NCBI RefSeq assembly: GCF_000150275.1 | Contig: NW_002060943.1 | Coordinates: 12,754,969-12,818,968 of the forward strand | Direction: 5' to 3' | From: Trichoplax adhaerens | Lineage: Eukaryota > Placozoa > Uniplacotomia > Trichoplacea > Trichoplacidae | DNA length: 64,000 bases | Shown here: positions 20,901 through 32,330 of the stretch, piece after piece | Layout: the number at the start of each line of letters is the position of its first letter | Numbering within the stretch: position 1 is the stretch's first letter | Made by a program: the position numbers and the translations under genes | Notes under the pieces: model-generated | Databases searched by the model: none | What the model was told of the DNA's origin: nothing | What the model saw: the letters and a program-made list of their open reading frames with translations, nothing else

Positions 20901-22199
20901 TTGGAGATAGGATAGAACAGCTTATCGTTGGTAGTTATGCCCAAGAGAGAAAGGAGATATTCCCTAAGAGTTCATATATTGTCGTAGCTTTCAGAGGATT
21001 AATTAAGGGAGATTGCTTGCGATTGCAGCACATTGAAAGTCTTCCTACGGGTACTGATCGTTTAAAACTTCTCTAAAACCTTGCAGTATAGTGCAAATAG
21101 TTTTCAGCATTGTGATTTTGAAATTCTATTTTATTACTATAGCCTTATGTAGATACAGTACATCTTGCTAAAACTCCAAATCCGCAAGGTCACGAGCACC
21201 GAATAAAGTAACTGTATGCAGCCCCTAAGATAGCTTAGATTGTGATCCAAGCAAGATTGTATGAGAATAGCTTAAATTGCATCGTCAACGTTTGCCTGTT
21301 TTACGGTATTATTCTTTGTCTATTTTTAATAATTTAATACCAGGGTTTATACAACTACAGTTTGACAATATGCATACAGTTAGGATACGATGAATCTTAT
21401 TATTTAAATTTAAACTTTGGGTCCCTAAACTTAACAATTTGGCCAATTTTATTTTATTTGTGCTGATAGTACATACAGTAGTATAGCTAAAATGACACTG
21501 TAAGTCTGTTTCATCCTTCTTGATTTCTCCCTATAGTATGTGAGTAACTACCAATGATCTCCGTATCCTCAGAAAGTTACAGCAACCACTGGTCTTTATG
21601 CGATAAAAAGTGAACTTAAACTTTATTAAAAGTTGAGTCAATTTGTACTTCAATGGCACTATCCATTAGTTATCAATACTTAAAGATAGAAATATTAATT
21701 AACATAGTTATCGATTAAAAATATTACACGCGTAATATGTCAATTTTATGATATTATCAATAAATTCCAAGATAAAGCCTACTAGAAAACTGTATTAGTC
21801 GGATACCATATTTTTCTATGTCTTACTTTCACAACGACAACAAAATCAGTTATTACGGTAGAAATTCTTGTTTACTTAGTTGCTATAGATAATTAAATTA
21901 TTCACAGTCGTGATATACAATACTGATAGTAGTCCAACATTGCATGATAAATTTAAATTCTGCAAAATTGGATGTAGCGCGGAAAAGCTTGCCAGGGCAA
22001 ATAAGCGAAGTTAGTCTATGCCTATTAGATATATAAATAGAAGTAGTACTTGATACATCTTTCTATAATCATGTCAACTTGAACAATATATAAGCTTAAA
22101 CGGGATGTATATGACCCGAATATAATTTATAATTAAGGGCAAAACGGCCACTAATATAAACAAGGGAAGGATACAAAAGTATTTTATCGTGGTACTAAA

Positions 22200-22205
22200 T
22201 TTAAT
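22200..22205 (-). promoter_or_regulatory. ATTAAA, possible poly(A) signal of IL-17-like copy 2
   Basis: TTTAAT on the plus strand about 80 nt below the stop; no canonical AATAAA is nearer. Confidence 0.25.
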
Positions 22206-22285
22206 AATTCTTTATCTGATATTAATTTAAACTTCTTCTATGGCAAGTTATGATCTTTGACTTATACAGCATAACAGAAAGTAAA

Positions 22286-23095
22286 TTACGGTTCTACTAT
22301 CAATTTAAATTTTACTTCCTGTTGTATACATGCACAATGGATTGGTACATATAATGAAAACACTGCTTTCTTATCCACTGAGGGCCAACTGTCATCTAAA
22401 ACATCGTATTCAAACTCAATTCGCTGCTTCATATTCGCTTTTTCACATTTTTCAATCATTTTAGGTGAACAGCCTGCATAATCACAGCTTGTATAGGCAT
22501 ATTGAGAAGGCCCACGAAGCGTAAAGTTGGATAATACTTGTGGAGGTATGAATGCTTGTAGTTTCTCAGCGACAAAGCAAGTGAAACCAAAGTTGTCTGT
22601 TTCTAGCGATTTTTTAATCTTTGTGGATGTATGCTTCAAACCTTTGGTGTTATCGATTTCTTTCACTGAATGCGAACCCAATTTTGTTTCCTTGCACATT
22701 GCATCTTCGGATTGAGAAGATCGTGCACTACCATAGGGTAAGGCGATTAAAAGAATCATCATTACTGGGATTATCAACAATTTTGAAATGGTGGAGCGTA
22801 CCTATATTTTCAAAGACAAAGCAAAATCAGTTAATGTTTCTCATGCATTCCATTGACGTAAGTTAGCAATGAATTAAGCTAAATAAAGAATTGAGACTAA
22901 TTATTTAAATTTTAAATGTTATAAACTCTTAAATGAAATGGTTAGTAATAAACTTACTATGTATGACAATAATACCAACAATTACTACCATTATTATTAC
23001 AAAAAACTAAGACTAATATCTATTCGAGCTAGCTAAGCAGGTTAAGAATTTAAATTAAGAACAAAAAACAGTACATTCTAAATTATTCTCACCAT
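22286..23095 (-). CDS. Secreted cysteine-rich protein with IL-17-like knot pattern, copy 2
   Basis: Two exons: 23093-23095 (ATG only, followed by GTGAGA) and 22286-22801, giving 172 aa. The intron is 291 nt against 141 nt in the paralogue. It has a signal peptide (LLIIPVMMILLIALPYG, to about residue 27). Cysteines 76, 107, 112, 120, 157 and 159 fall at exactly the same positions as in copy 1, with one extra at 37. The core is QYAYTSCDYAGC, then KCEKANMKQRIEFEYDV, then FSLYVPIHCAC. The segment P-S-x3-x-x-C-x4-C and the end V-x-x-x-C-x-C match the IL-17 family's knot spacing. A 13-residue extension (IQQEVKFKLIVEP) follows. Expected to be an extracellular ligand or effector; receptor and role are unknown. 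It lies between two mucin genes on the opposite strand. Confidence 0.7.
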
Positions 23096-23999
23096 TTTGC
23101 CACTTGATGTCAACGATAATTAGATTGAAACTGACTTGAGAGATTAAAACTTTAACGAGTCCAAATTAATGATCGCCTTTTTAGTTTAGAAACTACCGGT
23201 GCTGGTGATGAATTGAATTTTGTAAGAAGATCAGCCCTTTTATGTTGTTCGCTTGCTCTCCAATTGTAAGTCGAGATGATGATCACTATGGCATAAATAA
23301 GCAGCATTGTTTATTATTTTAATATTATAATGTAGCAATATTGCATAAATTACGCAAATTACTATAAAATCACCTTCTAAATGATTCCTAAGCAGATTTT
23401 TTCCCTTTTCGATGATTTAATGAGATCTGGTTATAGACTGTAAATAAATAATCATGGTCTACACTGCTATTCAGCTATGAGCAAGTAAAGGGTTGTAGCA
23501 CCGCATTAGCAGCACTACTGTTTTAAAAGTCTATCGAGATATTCTTCCCTGAAAACAGATAGCTGCAGCATCACGAGCGGAAAGTTCGACTAGTGCTACT
23601 TACTTCATTTTGGGCGATAGTTCGATTCATGAGGTTGAGCTGAGTTTATTCGAATTTATGCAAAATAATATGGATTCATTACAGGATTGTTGCTATTTGT
23701 TTACATAATGAATTGTGATGATGATTATGATACAGTATTATCTGTCGATACCCTACTTTTTCACTGTATAAGATATTGCATATTCTACAGTAATGACTGA
23801 AGTATGTCTATCGTATTTTGATTTAAAATTGGGGGAGTTGATATTACTGTTGAAAGTATCCCAATTATTCTAACCACTATGTTGAATTACTGTCAGTCCA
23901 TGTTTAATGGACAAAGCGTCTTTATTGAGTTGAACAGCCCCTGACGGATTCGAAGATTACTTGCCAAAGTGTATCCTTTTCCCTACGATTGTATGTTTA

Positions 24000-25400
24000 A
24001 CTAGGAGTACACCAGGGATTTGTCTTTCCCTGATGATTACCCATCCTCCTGAAAGGATACTTCGTATATAGTTGTGATACACGTCCATTTATCTCTACTA
24101 AACTAATATACACGCATTCATCCTCGGGGAAGAATTCGAATCCCAAAAGAAATGGATACCCCATACATGCATGTCACGATAGACAGAATTTCTAGATTAT
24201 TTTAGAGATCTAAGAATGTAAAGATGCCGGTTTTATTTATTTTCTTGAATTCCCAAAAGGTGAAAGCTCGAATATTTATGGATTAAATTCCTATTTTGTA
24301 GGATAGACTAACAACCTAAAGATAATTAGATAAACGTAGATGTGGTTGATTGCTAAATCTATTTTCGTAGATAATCATTACAGTAATGAATTTTGGACTT
24401 TTCATGATCAATACATAAATAGCCAGCGAGTGTGATGTTAATTTTAAAGACACTTTGATATTGGATAGTTATTATCATAACGAGCATATAAACAAGAATC
24501 AATATCCTTCAACAACTAAAGGTCTAGCTCTTAGTCTACGTCCTACGGCAGTAAGCCAATCAACTCAATCTATTGGCAAGAAAACGATATCTAGACAGAA
24601 TGATATTATTCACATGATATTATATCTAAAGTTAAAATTCAGCATGCTTTATGATATAGGACCGACGCTAAATTTTAAGAGGATGATACTATTTGCTTTC
24701 ATGGCCAAGGTAAATCTTGTAATACAAATTATAAATGAATGGATTGAACTGGGGTTTACCTATGGAAGTCATTTATACAGTTGCGATTTAATTTCTTCAA
24801 TTTAAAAGCTGACTAGCGATGCAGTACTGTCAAATGTTATAACGTTATCGTAGACAATGCCTTTGCATTTGTAATAAATCTGTTCTACTAACTCTACCCA
24901 GCATGTGAGTTACAAGAAGAATTTTATAATAACCAATTATATTTTTGATTCTCTAATGATTGAGATACTTCACTATGAAATAGTGTAACAAATTCTAACA
25001 GTCGAAGAAGAAAGCTTCTTGCAATAGATCTTGAAAAAGGAGAACTAAGAATAAAAGCGTAAGAAATGCATATCTGCTTGAATATTTAACCTACCTTATT
25101 TACAAGATAAAAATTAGTAACAAATCCCTTAATACTTAAAGAGCTACGTATAATGAAAACAATTCTATGATTAGTATTATATTTTTCAAAGTTCCAATCA
25201 TTCTACTGAAATTGTCATAAATATTATTGTACGGGTATATACTTATTATCATCAGCTCTAGATTGGGTATTATATTCAAGTTCTACTTAGTTTACTCGAC
25301 ATAACCTGCTGATAAGAATAACTTTTCCAGCAGCTTTATTACAACATTGAAATGACATTTAATGACGGCAACTACACAATGATTTAGTCAATATCAATCG
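24000..25400. repeat. Nested repeat block, unit 2a
   Basis: Third copy of the ~1.4 kb block. A 116-codon open frame (24455-24805, plus strand) is specific to this copy: the same position carries stops in the other three copies, so it is not treated as a gene. Confidence 0.7.
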
Positions 25401-25429
25401 ATTCTTCTTCAATGATTGCTTTAAATCAA

Positions 25430-26340
25430 GCGAATCTGATGATTACCCTTCCTCATGAAAGGTGCTTGGTGGTATATGGTTACGATACACATCCATTCAC
25501 TTCTATAGCTCTACTATAGATGTACTAGTATTCATTTTTGGGGGAAGATGGCGAAACCCAACAGAAATGAGCATGCTATGCATGCATATAGTGATTGACA
25601 GAATTTTTGTATCACTTTATAGATCCTAAACTAGATTCGCAATCACTCGAATATATTGCTATAAATTTCATTCCTATTTCGTAAGATAGCTCAACAAAGT
25701 CAAGATAACGGCCGTTCCATACTTTATAATCATTACATAATTGGTCAGCGAGTGCCGAGAAAATTTGAAGGCACTTTAATATTGGAAAGTTATTATTATA
25801 ATAAGCTTATAACTATGGGTCATACAATATCCATTAGTGATTAAAGAGCTTGCAGCTTAGTAAATGTCTTATTACAGTAAGCTAATTGACTCTGTTCTAT
25901 TGGCCTAAAAACTCCATCCAGATAGACTAGTATTATGTGCTTGATATTACATCGAAGGAAATTTGAAGGGAAATATGATGTTATATTAATGATCATAGTG
26001 AAATCTTATAACAAGCATCATGAATCGATTGAACAGAGGTCACGTATGAAGATAATTATTCGTACAATTAAAGGTTTACTTCTTCAACTTCAAAACTAGC
26101 AGTTAAATATAATACTAGAAATGGTTATTATATTGTAGGCTGTATCGTTTAGTCCAAATCGGTTGAATACATGACAAAATGATCCGATTCCAAAAATTAG
26201 GGTAATTCCACATCGATGTTCAAAACAAATATTTTTCCGCACTTTTAATATGAACAATAATTCTTGCGTAGATAGCACAATCCATTCGGGGGTACATTGC
26301 TGATAATTTATGCATTGTCGTATTAAAAATGTGAAATGCT
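25430..26340. repeat. Nested repeat block, unit 2b (shortened)
   Basis: Fourth copy, shorter than the others, with GATGATTACCC..CCTCATGAAAGG, ATGCATGCATATAGTGATT, TTGGAAAGTTATTATTATAA and ATTACAGTAAGCTAATTGAC in the same order. Confidence 0.65.
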
Positions 26341-26875
26341 ATCATGACTAATGTAGCTGGAGTCATGCTGTTCATCAGCAAGATACTCCACGGTGGTCTA
26401 ATTGTCTCTTTGTTTCCGGTAAACTGCCACGGGGAAACGGCTGCTTGTTGCTATTAATAATTAATCTATGTTTTTCGTGCCACTTAAAGCTGCAATTTCG
26501 CTTCTATATGGGGATTTAAAGCAGTAGCTTTGGTTGATACTAAAACTTTTAATCGATTTCTCCATTTGGAGATAAAATAGCACTTGGGATTGTTGGCAGC
26601 TATGCCTAATAAGGGAGAAGTGAGATTCCAGAAGAATTCAGATTTAATGGCATTCCATAGAATTAAGAAACATCCTAAGGGATTGAAGCATATTGAAAGT
26701 CTTCCTAAGGGTGTTGATCTTTAAAAAGCTTCTGTAATTTTGCAATATAGTGAAATTGTTTTCTACATTGTGTTTTTTGTCATTAGATTATATTTCTGCA
26801 GCCGAATGTGGATAGGATACATCGAGCTGAATTTTTAAATATGCAAGGTTATGAGCACTGAACAAGGTAATTCTA

Positions 26876-29800
26876 ACCTTAATTTAATAGAGTTCAATTA
26901 TTCGTTATTCCTAGCACTCGTCCTTTTTAGATTAGCAATAATTCTCTTATGTCAGAACTTTGGGTCAAATTAATACACTCTATTATAATTGCAATTTCAA
27001 TAGAATTTCAATAGATAGTCTATATCCTATATGTCAAACTTAGTTATTCTTCAATTGTAGTTTTTTTCATCTGAACTCTCATAAATATTATTTAAATCGA
27101 AAATACAAAGTGATACGAAGTTAGGGTAAGAAACGAAAAGGCCAGTTTTCAGCTATGGCTGTTACTAAATTTTATTTTAAAGTTTTTATGTGGTAAAAGG
27201 TTTGCATTTTGCTACTGTTGACGAACTATAATAAGCTAAAGTATTATAGAAATAGTAGATGTTGATAGGATCATCACGTTCAAATAAATAGGACCAGCTG
27301 TATCGTGAGCAAAATTAACTAACTAAAATAGCTGTTGAAATTAATATAAGAGATTCTATACTAATAGGGATGTATTATCCATTGTTAATGATTACAAGAA
27401 CATTATCGATTAAAGGTTTATGAACAAGGTTATCAGTTATTTATGCCTTATTGGAAAACGTAGATAGTAATATGTGGTATATTGGTGTCAATAGAAGTCG
27501 CTACTGCACTAATTTGCAAGTTAATTTTACTTATCAGACGATAAATGATGTTTTTGTCAATTGCATATAAAGTAAAATCTTTCTCTAATGGGTAGTTTTT
27601 ATCCTTCGTTAAGATTGCACTCCCAATAAATTGGAAGACAAGCTATTACTATTACTCCATGCTAAGGTTTTCTTTGGATTTGAATTTTATTGCACGGTCA
27701 ATTTAATTTCCTAGCATAATGAACGAGTTATTTACGTTATTTTCTGGGGAATATTTTCTAACTTTGATAAACCTTAGAAAAATTTTCGAATAGGCGACCA
27801 TAAACGTATACGAGTGTATATATACATACAATCTACAGGGCGATTCATTCTTTCAATTTGTCCTATAAATGAAGAGTTGTCTGTCATTCGTAATACCAAT
27901 TTCATTATTGAGAAGTTAAAATAAATAAAATTGTATGAAAAGCATATTCAAGCGGTGTCAATATGCTATCATACAGCTCAGTTGGGTGAATTAAGATCAT
28001 GCAAAGAGCTTAAATTAATTATATGCAATTCGGTCTTTGTGGACGAAGGGAACTAGTCAGCTTAAGAATAATCAAGAGCCGAAAATACTAATATTTTCCA
28101 GTAGACTTTGTAACAAGGGCAACATCAAAACTGTAAAATTATTTGCTGTAGATTTTAAGCGGTATTCTCTCAGTATTAATTATTATTCACTTGGGAATAC
28201 ATAACAAGGTGAGAATAATCAAGTGTACAATATGGCTTTCATGGAATAGTTATTGTATCTCTCTGCCACAAATTGCTTGTAACAAAGACACTCAATCCAA
28301 AAGTTTAGAGTAAACACTCTGCGATAATGTTGTAAATAGTGTTAGATATTACGATATATGTTACATTAGCTATTAGATAGAGCGTTAAGTATATGATTAG
28401 AATATCATGAATATCATCTGTATAAGTACTTACAATATGATGACTTGTATGTAGTCTTGTAATACCGTACACGATTATACTGTAAAAGGCGGACTGATAA
28501 TTTATTATATATATATGTATATGTTGTAAAGTAAATAATAGCTATAATAGTTAGTAATTAGATGTAAGCTTAAAATGCCACGACGTAAAAAGGCAAAATG
28601 TGTAAACTGGAATATCTATAAATACCCAGCGTTTTTAATAATAAAGGCAACATAACAGGTTCTTTATTTAGTCAACAGCAGGCTAAGTTCATCTACGAAT
28701 GCATGGATTAACTTACGTCTATTATATAATTATCCAAAACGATTGCATAGCATAAAGGTGTAGATTAACCTCCTTTTATTATCCAAGACCGATTGCCTGG
28801 TATACAGTATATTATACAGTATATTAATACAACGCCGACTATACTTTGAGTAGAATAAAAGACAACTATTAAACACTCATGATCAGTGATGTCAAACCAT
28901 CCAACTTTGAGCTATAATTACGCCGAGCTTCTATGATTTTCTCAGCCTTTGCTGGTACACACGAAATTAATATTTACGTACAATGAATAAAACAAGTTAA
29001 CGATGAAGAAGTTATTTTAAGGGTAAAGGGCTTTATTCGCTAATTCGTTTTTCAATAAAGATAGATAGCTTCTTCTATAACCAAGACTTCAAAAAATTCT
29101 TTAATCAGGCCAATCTCCATATAGATTTCATGAGAATATTGTTGTAACAAGCAATTTTAGTTCAAATAGCTGCTATCCTATCATCATTTACAGGCTCATA
29201 TAAAGTTTCAAAGCATTATAGATTGCAAAACTTTTTCAAAGGCAATGAATTATGTTTTCCAATTGCGAGATAGTATGAGAGCACTCTGTATAATTATAAA
29301 TTATATACCGTAGTGTATATGTTAATATATGCATACTTCAACTGTATTCCCTAACACATAACTAATGTAATTAGCTAAAGTCATTAAAAATGCGAAATTG
29401 TGGTCAATCCTCTTTCGCCTACTGTCGATCATATTTATAGCAACTTTATGTTTCGTAACAATTGAGTATAATTATAATTAGTTATGTTACATAACGTAGA
29501 ATAAGACTAATTGTATATGGATAATTCAATGGATCGGTAGGATATAGGATTAGTTGCCATTTAGAGAATGGCACAAATGCCCTTAAAAGTAAGCAGATAT
29601 TTTATGGTAGATAACAATTTGCATTCAAAAATGGGATAGTGAGTGAAAGCATTGAATGCGTATAAGCTGCCATGTACAATGTGAGAAATACAAGCACTGT
29701 AACTAGCACAAATGAAATTAGAGACAGGAATAAGTAGTATTATTGTTTGTATTATTTAAGATGGAAAGCATGTTGTGAGTAAGATTTCAGGATGAAATAC

Positions 29801-32330
29801 GTCATTTTTTTTTATAATAGTAAATAGAACGGCGAAGAGTGAAGGATGGTAAGAAATGGTTAAACTGCTCGTAATTGCTGTATACGGTATAACAGGATGT
29901 ACTACATTTTTATCTAGGGCAGGAGAACCTAAATAGAAGGTGTATTTAAAGTAATCTAGGATATCTATGATCAAGGAAATGCTGAAAGCACAATATATTT
30001 CTTAATCTACTGCAACTGGCGTCTTTACAATCATGATGCATGTTGACTTTGCTACGAAGAGAAATTGGATTTAGGATCTCACTTTATTCACATAATACTT
30101 CCTTCCAGTTCAATGTTCCATTTTTAATTAATCAATCATCTTTCACTTAGTGGTATTAACTTTTATTCATCAACTTTATACTTCTTCATTATAAATTACT
30201 GGGACTTGTTTCCTAGTATACAAGTACACTATGTGATGATACAAATAGTATATTACAACACTAAGCAGGTATGCTTCGCTATACGGACAAAAAAAAGTTA
30301 AAATTTTCACTTTGTTAGCGTGATTTCTCTCTCCTACTCTACAGCTTACTACCAAGGAATATCTATAATAATATATAATATATTTTGATCTGAAGCAAAT
30401 TTGAGCTGCACTACATATTATAAGCTAATAAGATCCAAGAGAATACTCGTCCCATTCAAGCAAGTCTTGAGATAATAATAATATTATAAATGACCAGATC
30501 AATAAGGATTCAGTCGTCTAAAAATGTTTTAAGATCGCCACTAGTACTGTGATTGTATCCACAGTTCTTGCACTCCTGTTTGTTATCATCGTCTCATCCA
30601 CGTGCATCAAAAACGAATTTTATTATTAATAAATTGTCTTGCTAATAAGAGCTTAAGAACATTAAAGGAACACATCGCGTGATCGGTACGGAAGCATAGC
30701 AAGAAATTACATGTTTATAATGGCTATGAAAGCATCCATTGAAAAATGATCACGAAGTGTTAGAATGGGGAAGACATAAAGTAATTGCATCCTAAAATCA
30801 TGGTGATATGCAAATGAGACGGCTTCAAGGATTGAAGCGAGTAGAATTATCGTAATGCAGCATGCTTAATCCCCTTAGCTAGCTAGACGAATGATTTAAC
30901 GCTGTGATATCATCGTATATGATAGCATTCTGTATCATATGCCGTCATCAATTGAAAAATAACCCAATAATAGCCAGTATTAAGATTACGGAAATAGTAT
31001 TATAGCCAAAACAATAATATCTAATAGTGTGATATTGTTTATGAATGTTATCATCCACGCGTATCTTTCTTTTAATCAGTATCGCTATTATTGTTGTGCT
31101 GAAGATTATTGTTCTATCCTAGCGGATATAATCTTATTTACCCTTTCAAATAGTGACAAATAAATTAAATGTTATGATAATTGCATAAAAAAAATTTTAA
31201 GCGGATTCACTAGTTGTCACAGCATCAGTTGCATAATAGAAAAATGCTTCTTTCTCATTCATGATTATTCCGAATTGATTGGAGAAGAAATTAGTTGACG
31301 AGGTCCATAAGTCGAATGTGATCTTCATTCATGGTAGAATAATTATTTTGATACTGATTTAGTCGAGATATTGCGACTTTTTTACCCCTTGCTATAGTAT
31401 AGTTATCACAGATTAGAGAAGAGCACTCTTGACTTGTTCATATTCGGAACTACAATAAATATTTTTAAATAGATTTGGGTAATAGTAGGATTTGTACTTT
31501 TTCGCTCAAATTCATGAAAACGATTTTCATCACCAGACACTAGTGGAGCCAATCCAAGAAGGAAACTACAGGCTTATTCATATCACAAATAAATTTAAAC
31601 TCTACAATTAATGGTAAGTACCGGTATTGCATTTCAAGTTTTCGTGAGAGATGATTTTTGATTAAAGTTCCTCAAATAAGGGTGATTGATTGCCGTCAAG
31701 TTCTAGTTACTGCTTCGCTAGAATCAAAAATAAAACTGAACGTGACTTTGATGGTGATATTATGGATTAGAACTATTACAAGAAAAGTTATATATATTTA
31801 AATATCAAATACTGAGGGATTCTTCCTATTTTTATTGAGCTCTAGGTAATTAAGCAGGAAAGAAATTAATATATGCTGTACCTTTAAGGACGTTTTAATT
31901 ACTATTACAATAGCGAGATCATGAATTCAAATGACTCAAATAAGGTATTCGGGATTTTTACGTATAAAATAATGAAAAGGCCCATGTAGTTCTAGCAGAT
32001 AGTGAAAACAGGATTTGGAATTACTTATGACAACAAGTTCTGAGTATAATCTTAAAGATCAAAGATCCAAGGTGTTGAGTAGACATGCTGGATTTTTAAA
32101 CCACTGATGATGCGAAATAATTCTAGATGGTGAACAACTAGTTTTGGCTGATAATATTTACTAGTTAGTAAAGATATTTAATGTATAAATTATCACATGA
32201 TGATCGCATGAGTGAAATAGTATGTGCAACCTAATTTAAATTTCTAATTTGTTTCTGAATCGCCAAACCTTGGCTATTGTTGATTTATAGTCCTGACTAA
32301 TGGCAAAAGGTGGCTGTGGATAAGTGAAAT
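26876..32330. other. Long gene-free region upstream of the giant mucin gene
   Basis: About 5.4 kb with no coding stretch I can support on either strand. Open frames here are short and AT-driven (for example 29756-29974, minus). It probably contains the promoter of mucin gene B in its last kilobase. Confidence 0.5.

Larger units (their letters stand above)
15800..21215. repeat. Tandem segmental duplication, copy 1 (~5.4 kb)
   Basis: Aligns collinearly by eye with 21,310-26,875. Shared landmarks are the block before the small gene (CAATGATCTCC...TCAGAAAGTT), the gene itself, the block after it (AATTATTCTCACCATTTT), two nested ~1.4 kb blocks and a final block (GGAGTCATGCT...AGCAAGATACTC). Boundaries are approximate because divergence is substantial and indels are frequent. 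Confidence 0.8.
21310..26875. repeat. Tandem segmental duplication, copy 2 (~5.5 kb)
   Basis: Collinear with 15,800-21,215, in the same orientation and directly adjacent, so the duplication arose in tandem. The coding exons are much better conserved than the flanks, which fits an old duplication with selection on the small gene. Confidence 0.8.

Noticed and set aside
24120-24150. tRNA B-box-like string GAATTCGAATCCC in a nested repeat
   Set aside because: No A-box at the right distance, no cloverleaf, and the other block copies do not keep it.
24455-24805. 116-codon open frame in nested repeat unit 2a
   Set aside because: The other three copies of the same block carry stops at aligned positions, there is no ATG start, and no domain is visible.
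29756-29974. 72-codon minus-strand frame in the long gene-free region
   Set aside because: No domain, no acceptor or donor, length expected by chance in AT-rich DNA.
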